Of a stretch of 64,000 nt of DNA, positions 42,014-51,306 are shown one piece after another; position 1 is the first letter of the stretch; each line of letters starts with the position of its first letter. Source of the DNA: Bradyrhizobium stylosanthis. GTDB lineage: Bacteria; Pseudomonadota; Alphaproteobacteria; Rhizobiales; Xanthobacteraceae. The position numbers and the translations under genes are program-made. Below the pieces are notes generated by a model that searched no databases, was not told the DNA's origin, and saw nothing but the letters and a program-made list of their open reading frames with translations. The stretch spans positions 934,100 through 998,099 of the forward strand of contig NZ_LVEM01000004.1 of the NCBI RefSeq assembly GCF_001641335.1, given 5' to 3'.

Positions 42014-43450
42014 CTACGCGCCGAGCGGCTTCCGGTTGAAGCGGCTCAGGAAGCGGAGCGACAGGGTGCGGACATTGGCGACGTTGAGCAGCCAGGCCGT
42101 TGCCGCATAGGCGAGCCCGCCGGCGAGACTCACCACGGTCAACGCAATGAAGCCGGTACCGTCGACATGCGATCGCACGAGCAGAATCGCCGCCGCCATC
42201 ACCGCGGCGGAACCGGCGACGCCGGCGAGCCGGCTCGCGTCGAACGGCACGGGATGGGCCCGGTGCATCAGGGTGATTGCGACGACGAGGCCGATCGCCT
42301 CGGTCGCGAGCGTTGCGAGTGCGGCGCCATAGAGCCCGTAGCCCGCCACCAGCGCGAACATCAGGGCGACGCTCACCACCAGGGTCAGGAACGACTGCGC
42401 CGCCAGCATGAAGGGCCGCTCGGCAAGCTGGAAACTGATCTGGACGTAGAACTGGTTGGCGATGCCGAAGAAGCGGGCGAGCACCAGGGTCGGCAACAGC
42501 GCCGACACGCCGGCACGGAAGTCGACGCCGACGAGCGTGCCCGCGACCTGGTCGGTTGCGAGCGACAGCCAGATCGCGACCGGCGCGACGACCACGAGCA
42601 GCAGCTCGAGACTCTCGCTCAGCCGCTCGCGCGTGACCTCGTTGTTCTTCTCCGACAGCGACCGGAACACCAGGGGCACGGTCGCAGCCGCAACGCTGGA
42701 GGCGATCATCACCATGAACTGGCGCGGCAGGTCGGCGGCGACGCCGAAGATGCCGGCGGCATCCTTGCCGAGGAGATACGCGACGATGAGGCGGTCGCAG
42801 CTCGAGTACAGCGCGACCGAGAGGCCGGCCAGCGTCAGCGGCAGGCCATAGCGCGCCAGCTGCATGAACTGGCTGCGCTCGAAGCGCGCGATCCTGCTGC
42901 GGTCACCGACCAGATTGAGAATGATGCCGGCGAGCGAGCCGAGGCCAAACGCGGCGAGCAGGCCGATGCCGCCCCAGCCGAGCCAGATGCCGGCGAGGCC
43001 GAAGCCCACGCTCGACACGCTGCGCACGATCGAGATCGCCGCGAAGCGATAGGGCCGCAGCTTGGCACGCTCGAACTCCTGGCCGACATCGACCGCATTG
43101 GCCATGATCGCGACGAACATGCTGGCGAGCAGCAGCTCGACGCTGACATCGCTGCGGAACAGGAACACCAGCGGCGTGGTGGCGCAGAGCACCGCAACCG
43201 TCAGGCCGAAGGCGACCATCGCCGTGCCGCGGAAGTCCACCTCCGCCGACATCGCCTGATAGCGCGACACCGACAGCTTGATCCAGGCAAAGAAGATCGC
43301 GCCGAGAATGCCGGCAAGGCTGATGCCGACGACATAGACGCCGTACTCCGCCGGGCTGAGCAGCCGCGTGTAGGCGGTGACCGCGAAGAAGCCCACCGCC
43401 GCAGGCAGGATGTAGGCCACCAGATAGATCGAGAAATGGCGGTTCAGCAT
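42014..43450 (-). CDS. Wzx-like polysaccharide flippase (oligosaccharide lipid translocase)
   Basis: 478 residues with about 12-14 hydrophobic segments in the MATE/MOP-superfamily arrangement. The start HFSIYLVAYILPAAVGFFAVTAYTRLLSPAEYGVY is characteristic of RfbX/Wzx. It would flip undecaprenyl-linked repeat units for EPS, O-antigen or capsule to the periplasm. It is transcribed away from a glycosyltransferase and GH10 gene, and a DUF6492-like protein follows; together they look like a surface polysaccharide locus. Confidence 0.85.
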   Translation of the reverse strand: MLNRHFSIYLVAYILPAAVGFFAVTAYTRLLSPAEYGVYVVGISLAGILGAIFFAWIKLSVSRYQAMSAEVDFRGTAMVAFGLTVAVLCATTPLVFLFRSDVSVELLLASMFVAIMANAVDVGQEFERAKLRPYRFAAISIVRSVSSVGFGLAGIWLGWGGIGLLAAFGLGSLAGIILNLVGDRSRIARFERSQFMQLARYGLPLTLAGLSVALYSSCDRLIVAYLLGKDAAGIFGVAADLPRQFMVMIASSVAAATVPLVFRSLSEKNNEVTRERLSESLELLLVVVAPVAIWLSLATDQVAGTLVGVDFRAGVSALLPTLVLARFFGIANQFYVQISFQLAERPFMLAAQSFLTLVVSVALMFALVAGYGLYGAALATLATEAIGLVVAITLMHRAHPVPFDASRLAGVAGSAAVMAAAILLVRSHVDGTGFIALTVVSLAGGLAYAATAWLLNVANVRTLSLRFLSRFNRKPLGA

Positions 43451-43712
43451 GCGAGCCCGGGACCGGCGGCGACGTGATGATTAACGGAACGTTAAAGCAA
43501 TTGGCCTTTGCTGCGGCATCCGCAACTCACCGCCAGCGCCGGCCAAGATAGTCGCATAGCCTTGCAAATCGGATTGCGAATGAAACGTGCCGGCGGTTAT
43601 CGCGCGTTAGCGTTAAATTTGCCCTGTCCTTGAAGCGACCGTCGGGATCACAGAAAAGAAGCAATAATATCAGAAGGTCGCCCGACCCCTCCGATGCGTG
43701 GACGTGACTGAC

Positions 43713-44801
43713 ATGGACGTTGCCGAACGAACGCGGGCGCACCCGACCTCCCGGCCGCATGGCGGCACCGACGCTCCGCTGGTTCCCGCGGATTTCGGCA
43801 CGCAAAGGCGCGAGAGAATGGTCCTCAACCTCTTCTTCGAAGAGCGGGACGATCGCTGGTTTCCCGGTGACCGCCACATCCGGCCGCTGCTGCGGCGCCT
43901 CGTCAAGGGCGAGTCCTTCATCAGCGGGCAGCGGCGCGTGCTCCTCAATCTGTGCGCCGGCCTGGACCGGCTCGGCATCCGCTATCGCGTCAACGACTAT
44001 CGCTACATCCAGAAGCACCCGGAGGAACTCGCCTGCATCATCGGGCGGCCTTTCGTGCTCGACTGGTTCAAGTGGAAGAACCCGCTCCTGCTCGGCGTCG
44101 CCATGTATGACCACCCGGTCGATGCGCCGGAGCGGCTGAACGAGCTGCAGGTGAAACGCGTGCTGGTGCCGTGCGCCTGGTATGCCGACATGTTCCGTCC
44201 GCACTGGCCCCATGTCGAGGCCTGGCCCGTCGGCATCGACACCGATTTGTGGACGCCGACGCCGGCCGACCGCAAGAGCGTCGATGTGCTGCTCTACGAC
44301 AAGGTCCGCTGGGACTACGAACGATATGAGCCCGATCTGATCGAGCCGATCCGTCGGCATCTCGAGGCCAGCGGCCGCACGGTCGAGGTGATCCGCTACG
44401 GTCACTACAAGGAAGCCGATTACAAGGCGGCGCTGGCGCGCTGCCGCAGCATGATCTTCCTGTGCGAGCACGAAAGCCAGGGCATCGCATGCCAGCAGGC
44501 GCTGTCGAGCGGCGTTCCCGTCTTCGCGTGGGACCGCGGCGGGCCGTGGCAGGACCCGAAGTATTTTCCGCACAAGGTGCAGTACGAAGGCGGCGTGTCC
44601 TCGGTGCCGTATTTCGACGCGCGCTGCGGCATGACCTTCACCGATGCGGCCAGCTTCACCTCCGGCTGGAGCAAATTCTGGTCGCATGTGAGCGCGGGCG
44701 ACTTCGCGCCGCGCGACTACGTGGTCGAGAACCTGACACTCGAGAAGGGCGCGCTGCATTATTACGAGATCGCGGAAGCTGCGATGCAGCGTCACGCGTG
44801 A
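43713..44801 (+). CDS. Glycosyltransferase family 1-like protein
   Basis: About 362 residues. LNLFFEERDDRWFPGDRHI near the start and EHESQGIACQQALSSGVPVFAWDRGG in the C-terminal half; the latter is the usual sugar-nucleotide-binding E-x7-E region of GT-B enzymes (GT4-like). The start is unclear: GTG 43698, ATG 43713 and ATG 43818 (with AGGCGCGAGAGA before it, and where conservation seems to begin) are in frame. Its stop overlaps the GTG start of the GH10 gene, so the two are coupled. Confidence 0.75.
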   Translation: MDVAERTRAHPTSRPHGGTDAPLVPADFGTQRRERMVLNLFFEERDDRWFPGDRHIRPLLRRLVKGESFISGQRRVLLNLCAGLDRLGIRYRVNDYRYIQKHPEELACIIGRPFVLDWFKWKNPLLLGVAMYDHPVDAPERLNELQVKRVLVPCAWYADMFRPHWPHVEAWPVGIDTDLWTPTPADRKSVDVLLYDKVRWDYERYEPDLIEPIRRHLEASGRTVEVIRYGHYKEADYKAALARCRSMIFLCEHESQGIACQQALSSGVPVFAWDRGGPWQDPKYFPHKVQYEGGVSSVPYFDARCGMTFTDAASFTSGWSKFWSHVSAGDFAPRDYVVENLTLEKGALHYYEIAEAAMQRHA

Positions 44802-45865
44802 CGCGGCTCGACCGGCGCCAGTTTCTTCTCGGCAGCGCCGCGACGCTCGCGGCCGGCGCCTCCGCGTCGGCCCTCCCGGCCTCGAAACTCGCTCAGCGCC
44901 GTCAGGGCTTTGGTGCGGCAGCCACGCTCTGGGACCTGCAAGCGGATCCCAGGCTCGGCGAAGCCATCGGCACCTATTGCACGCAGGTGGTGCCGGTGCT
45001 CGAGCTGAAATGGCCGATGCTGCGGCCGGACGCGCACACCTTCGCCTTCGAGCGTGCCGATGCGATCCTGGATTTTGCGCGGGCGAACGATCTGACGATG
45101 CGCGGGCACACGCTCGCCTGGTATCACGACATTCCGGACTGGACCAAGCAGATCAAGGATAGCAAGGGGGTCGAGCGCGCCTATCTCGATCACATCGGCA
45201 CTGTCGTGTCCTATTACAAGGACAAGCTGACGTCGTGGGACGTCGTCAACGAGCCGATCCCGGACAATCCAAAGAGGATCAGCGACCGGCGCGATACGTT
45301 CTGGACTCAACATCTCGGAAAAAACTGGATCCCGCTGGCATTTCGCACCGCGGCCGCGGCCGATCCCTCCGTCAAGCTCGCCATCAACGAGTACGACATC
45401 GAGTCGGTGAAGGACTCCTTCATCGCCAAGCGCGCGGCCTATCGCAACCTGATCATGGAGCTGCTCGACCAGGGCATTCCCTTGCATGCCGTCGGGCTGC
45501 AATCGCATCTGCATGCCGAGCTCGAGATCGACACGCATGGCCTTGCCGAGTTCGTCACCGAGCTGCGCTCCTGGGGACTCGAGGTTCTCGTCACCGAGCT
45601 CGACGTCGACGATCAGAAGCTGACGGGCAGTCCCGCCGAGCGCGACGCCGTCGTCGCCAAGCGGGTCGACGATCTGCTGACCGCGATCTCGGCCAGCGGA
45701 CCGGTGCGCTCGATCCTGACCTGGGGCCTCTCGGACCGCTACAGCTGGATCAACGGCACCTTCGCCCGCAAGGACAAGCAGCCGAACCGTCCCTTGCCGC
45801 TCGACGGCGAGTTCAAGCCGAAGCCGTTCATGGACGTCATCAGCAAGTTCACCAGGGACGCCTGA
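44798..45865 (+). CDS. Tat-exported GH10 endo-beta-1,4-xylanase-type glycanase
   Basis: 355 residues, GTG start overlapping the glycosyltransferase stop by four bases. Residues 5-30 are a Tat signal (DRRQFLLGSAATLAAGASASA). The GH10 barrel follows: WDVVNEPI with acid/base Glu152, and VLVTELDVDD with nucleophile Glu268; GHTLAWYHDIPDWT is also typical. GH10 enzymes cleave xylan or related beta-1,4 polymers. Coupling to a polysaccharide-synthesis glycosyltransferase suggests it trims or sizes a secreted polysaccharide rather than digesting plant xylan, though both are possible. Confidence 0.88.
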   Translation: MTRLDRRQFLLGSAATLAAGASASALPASKLAQRRQGFGAAATLWDLQADPRLGEAIGTYCTQVVPVLELKWPMLRPDAHTFAFERADAILDFARANDLTMRGHTLAWYHDIPDWTKQIKDSKGVERAYLDHIGTVVSYYKDKLTSWDVVNEPIPDNPKRISDRRDTFWTQHLGKNWIPLAFRTAAAADPSVKLAINEYDIESVKDSFIAKRAAYRNLIMELLDQGIPLHAVGLQSHLHAELEIDTHGLAEFVTELRSWGLEVLVTELDVDDQKLTGSPAERDAVVAKRVDDLLTAISASGPVRSILTWGLSDRYSWINGTFARKDKQPNRPLPLDGEFKPKPFMDVISKFTRDA

Positions 45866-45867
45866 GT

Positions 45868-46818
45868 CTAGCGCGTCTTCGGCGTCTCGAACGCGGGTGC
45901 GTCCCCCATGTGGTCCGGGGACAGGCTCGGGCTGCGGCGATCGCGCGAGCTGAGGCGGAAGACGTCACGGATGTCGTCGATCGAGGTCGACGAATAGGAC
46001 TGGATGCAGAGCGCGACCTGCTCGGGCGAGGCCGCATGCATCAGTGCTTCGATCGCCGGACGGTCGAGGGGGGTGTCGTCCCAGTGCGAGACGGCGATGC
46101 TGTCTTCAGTGACCCGATGCCTCGCCAGATATTCCGGCGAATTGGCGACGAAGTTGCCGTACAGCAGATATTCGGAGAACTTCTTCTTCCGGCACAGTGC
46201 CAGCGCCCAGTTCAGGCCCGTCGCCGATTTGATGGCGTCGGTCATCGCGCGCGCGGCGTCCTTGTCCCACACCAGCGCATTGCCGACATAGTCCTCGGCC
46301 GGGAACGCGCGCTCCTTGATCCCGAGAAGCTGATCGACGGTGCGCAGCCACAGCACATGCAAGGGGTGGCCGGCGTCGATCCCCCTGGGCGTGACGAAGA
46401 GCGGCGTCTTCTCGCCGCCGGCATATTGGCCGACGTCGAATTCGCGGAAGAACAGATTGTCCGAGTCCAGGATGCACACGCGCTGCTCGGGCGCATTGAG
46501 GACGCCGGCGATCTTCAGGATCTGCTGGATGTGCCAGCCATGCACGGGCGAGGACAGCAGCGACAGCCAGACCCGCCGCTTGCTGATGAACTGGAGCGCC
46601 GGCGGCAGCGCGAACAGCCATTTCGGCAAGTAACGCGAAGCCGGAACGATGACGCGCTTGTCCGACGCAAAGCGCTCGAACAGCGGCACGTCCTCATCGT
46701 TAACGAGAACATAATGCCGCGTGTATCCCGTCAGCCAGGTGTCGATGCTTTCGCTGAGCAGCGAAAAGCGCTCGATATCCTTGGCGTAGCTGGCGGTCAG
46801 CAGGGCAACGGAATGCAT
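45868..46818 (-). CDS. DUF6492-like putative glycosyltransferase
   Basis: 316 residues. SVALLTASYAKDIERFSLLSESI at the N-terminus and VCILDSDNLFFREFDVGQYAG with a DSD motif that could bind nucleotide-sugar and metal, as in GT-A enzymes. HWDDTPLDRPAIEAL lies near the C-terminus. I associate this pattern with DUF6492. It converges on the GH10 gene (2-bp gap). Likely cytoplasmic and part of the same polysaccharide locus. Confidence 0.72.
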   Translation of the reverse strand: MHSVALLTASYAKDIERFSLLSESIDTWLTGYTRHYVLVNDEDVPLFERFASDKRVIVPASRYLPKWLFALPPALQFISKRRVWLSLLSSPVHGWHIQQILKIAGVLNAPEQRVCILDSDNLFFREFDVGQYAGGEKTPLFVTPRGIDAGHPLHVLWLRTVDQLLGIKERAFPAEDYVGNALVWDKDAARAMTDAIKSATGLNWALALCRKKKFSEYLLYGNFVANSPEYLARHRVTEDSIAVSHWDDTPLDRPAIEALMHAASPEQVALCIQSYSSTSIDDIRDVFRLSSRDRRSPSLSPDHMGDAPAFETPKTR

Positions 46819-46911
46819 GGGGCGCTCGCATGGCGATCAGGCCGCACTCATAGCGGCGGCGGGACGCGCTGCAAACTCACAAACGGAATCAAGGTAAAAT
46901 GAAACGAAGCG

Positions 46912-47706
46912 TTAGCCGTCCGACGGCAGGCCTTGCTCGATGCCGCGGAAGCGCAGCGGCGCGAGGCTTGAAGCCCGCTGCCACCAATCGGCGACGCGGT
47001 CGTCGAGCGCTGTCACGCCGCGGCCCTGGCCGGGGAAGATCCGGATCTGCTGCAAGGCTTCGGCCTGGAAGCCCCTGCCGCGCCGCATGATCATGAGGGC
47101 GGCTCCCTCGCGATCCCGCTGGGTCAGCGGCACCAGCAGGCGTCCGCGCGGACGGAGCGACCGGAGCCAGAGCGGATGCGGATGCGGAAAGCCGGCATGC
47201 ACGATGATCACGTCGGCGGCCTCGCCGACGTCCTTGCACCCGTCGCCGTTGACGACCGTGACGTTGCCATAGCCGCGCAGATAGGTCGCTGCGCGAGCCG
47301 CAAGCCGTTCGTCGCATTCGATCGCATGCACGCTGCCCTTGGGGCCGACCATCATCGACAGCACCGCGGAGAAATAGCCGAGGCCGGCGCCGATCTGCAC
47401 GACGCGGTTCCCCCGCTCGACGTCGAGCACATCGATGAAATGCGCCCACAGGCTCGGCAGGCCGGTGTCGAGCTTGCGGCGGGCATCGATCGCGACCAGC
47501 ACATTGTCGTAGAGATGAACGGGATCGGCATCCGGCGTCAGCCGATAGCTGCGCGCCGCCTCGCTCTTGATGCGCCAGGGGCCCTTCGCCAGAAAATCCT
47601 CGCGCGGAACGGCGGCGAGCGCGTCGAGCAGGCGGGGTGAGGAAATCCGCTCGCGCTTCGCAATCATCGCGACGTAACGCGCACGCGCGGCAGAAAGATC
47701 GCTCAT
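46912..47706 (-). CDS. Protein-L-isoaspartate O-methyltransferase (PCMT)-like protein
   Basis: 264 residues of the PCMT family: RVVQIGAGLGYFSAVLSMMVG is SAM motif I, VHAIECDERLAARA motif II, and DVIIVHAGFPHPHP motif region III. Early part REDFLAKGPWRI and DNVLVAID match the family helices. However GTGSGY is GAGLGY, so it may have drifted from damaged-Asp repair; such variants are common in rhizobia. ATGA overlap with the upstream cyclase-ATPase gene implies co-translation. Confidence 0.82.
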   Translation of the reverse strand: MSDLSAARARYVAMIAKRERISSPRLLDALAAVPREDFLAKGPWRIKSEAARSYRLTPDADPVHLYDNVLVAIDARRKLDTGLPSLWAHFIDVLDVERGNRVVQIGAGLGYFSAVLSMMVGPKGSVHAIECDERLAARAATYLRGYGNVTVVNGDGCKDVGEAADVIIVHAGFPHPHPLWLRSLRPRGRLLVPLTQRDREGAALMIMRRGRGFQAEALQQIRIFPGQGRGVTALDDRVADWWQRASSLAPLRFRGIEQGLPSDG

Positions 47707-50700
47707 TTCACCGCGCTGGCCTGTTCGCGAACCGGAACGTCCGCATCGAGCTCGTTGACCAGTTGCATCGCCTGCTTCAAGTCCGGCGTGTAGAAGCCTT
47801 CGCTGAACCTGCCGACGATCGGCACGAGCAGGAGCCGCGCGTGCTCACGCCTGCCCGATTGATGCGACAGCCGCGCGAGGCTGACCGCGGTACGAAGCTC
47901 CCACGACAGCGCGCCTTGCTTGCGCGCGGTGTCCAGCGAGAGAGCGAACAGATCCTCGGCCTCCTGCACCGACGCCGGGTCGCCGTCCGACAGCGTGATC
48001 TCGCCTTGCAGGCGATAGACCTCGGCGAGATAGGAATGATCGCCGGTCCGCCGCGCGGTCGCGAGCGCGCCGTCGAGTGCGCGCAAGGCGGCCTCGCGCA
48101 TGCCGACCTTGGCGTAGGCCTCAGCAAGCAGGCAGCGGAACCAGCAGCCTGCGAGCCAGGAATCCATCGCCTCGTATTCGTCGAGGCCGAAGCGCATCTG
48201 GCTGAGGCCTTCGTCGGCCTCCCCTAACTGGGCCAGCGCCCAGCCGCGCAGGATCGTGGCCTGCTGCTTCCAGTGCAGGAAGTTGTGCTCGGTCGCGATG
48301 ATCATGGCGCGGTTGGCGTGGTCGCGCGTGCCCTCGACGTCGCGCAAATGCTGGCAGAGATAGGCGCCGAACACGAGCGCGAAGGCGAGCGTGAAAGGAT
48401 GGCGGATCTTCTCGGCATTGGCGATCGCCTGCTCGCTGTGCTGGCGCGCCGCATCGGGCCGGCCGAGGAACCAGAGCAGATAGCCGAGATAGGACAGCGA
48501 GACCACGCCGGGATCGGTGCCGTGCCGCTCCATCAGATCGGAATGCAGGTCGGGGCTGTAGAGATTGATGCAGCGATGCAGGTGATGCTGCGAGGCGGCA
48601 AAGCGGCCGCGATAGAGCATGGTCATCGCGATCGAACGATGCGCCTCGATCAGATAGCCGGTCTGCTGCGCCGGCTGCGACCGCTCGTTGAGCCGCTCGC
48701 GCTTGGCGAATTTCAGGAGCTCGACGCTGAGATCGTGCGCGCGGGTCAGATCGGCGCGGATGAAGTGGCACACCCACAGGCCACGCGTCGCGGCAAAGGC
48801 CTTCTCGTCATCGTCGAGCTGCTGCCCGAGCTCGAGCGCGCGGATGTAGTTCTCCTCGACCTCCTGCACGGCATAGCCCTTGGCCGCGATCAGCGCGTTG
48901 CCGAGCGCGATGCGCAGCTCAAGCTCCATCTCGTCGGCGCCCTGCATCCGCGCATTGGCCTGCACGACGCTTAAGCCCCGGCGCAGATGGCCGATCGCCT
49001 CCAGGTTGGCGCCGCTCCTGGCCGCCTGCTTGCCGGCCTTGAGCCAGAAGCTCGCGGCGCCCTCGCTCTGGCCGGATTCGGTGAGGTGATGGGCCAATAG
49101 CTCCGGCTCGCGATCGGTCTTCTCCGGATACATCTCGGCGAGCACCTGCGCGATGCGCGCATGCAGCTTGCGACGCTCGCTGTGCAACAGGCTCGCATGC
49201 GCGGCGTTCTGGATCATCACGTGCTTGAACGAGTAGAGCGCATCCGGCGGATGACCGCGGCGCATGATCAGCCCGGCCTCCTCCAGATGGTTGAGCGCGG
49301 CCACGATCTGCTCCGCCGGCGTATTGGCGACGGTCTGAAGCGTCTCGTAGGAGAACTCGCGGCCGATGGTGGCGCCGATCTGCGCGATCCGCTTGAACGG
49401 GCCCATCCGGTCGAGCCGCGCCATCAGCGAATCCGTCAGCGTTGCCGGGATCGCGAGCTGCCGCCACGGGCCGGAGAGCACGTAGCGCCCATGCCGCTCG
49501 GTCAGGAGGTTGGATTCAAGAACGGTCTTGGTGAGCTCTTCCAGGAACAGCGGCACGCCGTCGGTCTTGACGATGATCTCCTCGACCACCTCCTTGGGAA
49601 GCTCGCGGCCTGCGACGCGCTCAACCAGCGTCGTGCGGAGCTGCCGGCTTAGACGGTTCAGCACCAGCGTGGTGATATGCGAATGCGCGTTCCAGCTCGG
49701 CTGGAATTCGGAACGCGCGGTGATGATGACGAGGATCGGCCGGTTCTGCACCCGGTCGACAAGGAGGTCGATCACCTCGCGCGAGGTCGGGTCGATCCAG
49801 TGCAGATCCTCGAACGCGATCACGATCGGCATGTCGCGGGCAAGACCCAGGAAATGGCTGACCAGCGCCGCCACGGTCGCGTCCTTCTGCTGCTGCGGCG
49901 ACAGCTCGAGCGGCGGATAGCGGTCACCGGTGGGAATCGACAGCAGCGCGGCAAACAGCGGCGTGACCTGCTCGATGTCGCCATGCGCGGCGGCGATTGC
50001 GGTCTCCAGGCTCGCCAGCGACATCGCGGAAGCATCCTCGCGGTCGAGCCCGAGCGAGAATTTGAGCTGCTCGGCGAACGGATAGAATGCGGTGGAGGTG
50101 TAATAGGGCGAGCACTGGAACGAGACCTGCCCGTGCCGGTCGCCCGATATCCGCTCGAAGATCTCCTGGATGATGCGGGACTTGCCGATGCCGGGCTCGC
50201 CGAACTTGACCACGACCTGGCCGTCGCCGTCCTTGGCCTGCTGCCAGCGGCCCATCAGCAGCGCGATCTCCTCCTCGCGGTTGACGAGCGGCGTCAGCCG
50301 CGCGCCCATCGCGGCGGCGAAGCGGGTCTCCACCCGCGAGGCCCGCACCACGTGCCAGGCCTGCGCCTTCTCCGAGATGCCCTTCAGGGCATGGACGCCG
50401 AGACTGCGGTAGTCGAACTTCCCCTTCAGCAGCGACTGTGTCGAGGCGGAGATCACGACGCCGTTGGGCGGCGCCAGGGCCTGCAGACGCGCGGCGAGAT
50501 TGACGGTCTCGCCGACCGCAGAGTCGCGCTCCTCGGTGCCCTGCCCGACGAGGTCGCCGACCACGACGAGGCCGGTCGCGATCCCGATGCGCACCGCGGG
50601 CGAATGGCTGAGCGCGCCGCGCGGCTCGATCGCGCGCGCGGTCGACAGCACCCGCACGATCTCGAGCCCGGCACGCACCGCACGCTCGGCATCGTCCTCA

Positions 50701-51173
50701 TGCGCGGTCGGATAGCCGAAATAGACCAGGATGCCGTCGCCGACGAAGCGGGCGGCGAAGCCCTCATAGTGCTTGACCACGCGGACGCAGGTTTCGCGGA
50801 AGCTCGCGATCATGTCGCGCACGTCTTCCGGATCGAACTGCACGGAGAGCGAGGTGGAATCCACCATGTCGCAGAACATGGTGGTGAGCTGGCGCCGCTC
50901 CGCCCCGACCTCGGTCCGCGGTTGCGGGCGCCCCGTCGTGGCCGGCGCGGCTGCCGTTTCAGCCTGAAACAGGGCGGTCATGGCACGCTGGAGCCGCTTG
51001 CGGTCGCCGAGCGGCAGTCCGAGCTCGACCAGATCGGCTTCGGTCAGGTCTCCCATGACATCGAGATCGAGGCGGTGCTGGGCGAAGAGATCGGCGTAGT
51101 GGCCAAGGCCAATGCCTTCGAGCCAGCGCTTCAGCCCGCCTTCCGTCTCCGTGCCCGGCTCGTTCTCCAGCAT
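47703..51173 (-). CDS. SAM domain-adenylate cyclase-AAA ATPase-TPR signalling protein
   Basis: 1156 residues from ATG 51173. Residues ~10-68 are a SAM domain (GLKRWLEGIGLGHYADLF, LTEADLVELGLPLGDRKRL). The class III cyclase domain (~90-270) is complete: MFCDMVDST and RFVGDGILVYFG (metal Asp), GETVNLAARL (Asn, Arg). Then an ORC1/STAND-like ATPase: KFGEPGIGKSRI is Walker A and IVIAFEDLHWID Walker B. The last ~550 residues are TPR-like helices. This is a common large rhizobial architecture (CyaK-like). It is divergent from the NRPS gene; whether it regulates the cluster is unknown. Confidence 0.9.
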   Translation of the reverse strand: MLENEPGTETEGGLKRWLEGIGLGHYADLFAQHRLDLDVMGDLTEADLVELGLPLGDRKRLQRAMTALFQAETAAAPATTGRPQPRTEVGAERRQLTTMFCDMVDSTSLSVQFDPEDVRDMIASFRETCVRVVKHYEGFAARFVGDGILVYFGYPTAHEDDAERAVRAGLEIVRVLSTARAIEPRGALSHSPAVRIGIATGLVVVGDLVGQGTEERDSAVGETVNLAARLQALAPPNGVVISASTQSLLKGKFDYRSLGVHALKGISEKAQAWHVVRASRVETRFAAAMGARLTPLVNREEEIALLMGRWQQAKDGDGQVVVKFGEPGIGKSRIIQEIFERISGDRHGQVSFQCSPYYTSTAFYPFAEQLKFSLGLDREDASAMSLASLETAIAAAHGDIEQVTPLFAALLSIPTGDRYPPLELSPQQQKDATVAALVSHFLGLARDMPIVIAFEDLHWIDPTSREVIDLLVDRVQNRPILVIITARSEFQPSWNAHSHITTLVLNRLSRQLRTTLVERVAGRELPKEVVEEIIVKTDGVPLFLEELTKTVLESNLLTERHGRYVLSGPWRQLAIPATLTDSLMARLDRMGPFKRIAQIGATIGREFSYETLQTVANTPAEQIVAALNHLEEAGLIMRRGHPPDALYSFKHVMIQNAAHASLLHSERRKLHARIAQVLAEMYPEKTDREPELLAHHLTESGQSEGAASFWLKAGKQAARSGANLEAIGHLRRGLSVVQANARMQGADEMELELRIALGNALIAAKGYAVQEVEENYIRALELGQQLDDDEKAFAATRGLWVCHFIRADLTRAHDLSVELLKFAKRERLNERSQPAQQTGYLIEAHRSIAMTMLYRGRFAASQHHLHRCINLYSPDLHSDLMERHGTDPGVVSLSYLGYLLWFLGRPDAARQHSEQAIANAEKIRHPFTLAFALVFGAYLCQHLRDVEGTRDHANRAMIIATEHNFLHWKQQATILRGWALAQLGEADEGLSQMRFGLDEYEAMDSWLAGCWFRCLLAEAYAKVGMREAALRALDGALATARRTGDHSYLAEVYRLQGEITLSDGDPASVQEAEDLFALSLDTARKQGALSWELRTAVSLARLSHQSGRREHARLLLVPIVGRFSEGFYTPDLKQAMQLVNELDADVPVREQASAVK

Positions 51174-51306
51174 GGTGATTCTGCCCGACTTCACTCCGTC
51201 GAAGGGCTTTAGGGCCTCAACCACAGATTTTGGGGCCCGAACTTCACCTCAGACTGGACGCGTTCCCTAACTCTTGGGAAGAATAGCCCAATCAGATCAA
51301 AAGGGA
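51174..51306. promoter_or_regulatory. Divergent promoter region between the cyclase-ATPase and the NRPS
   Basis: 133 bp that must hold promoters in both directions. No operator palindrome was recognised. ATG 51307 has AAAAGGGA directly before it, closer than usual; a TTG at 51274 is the in-frame alternative. Confidence 0.45.
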
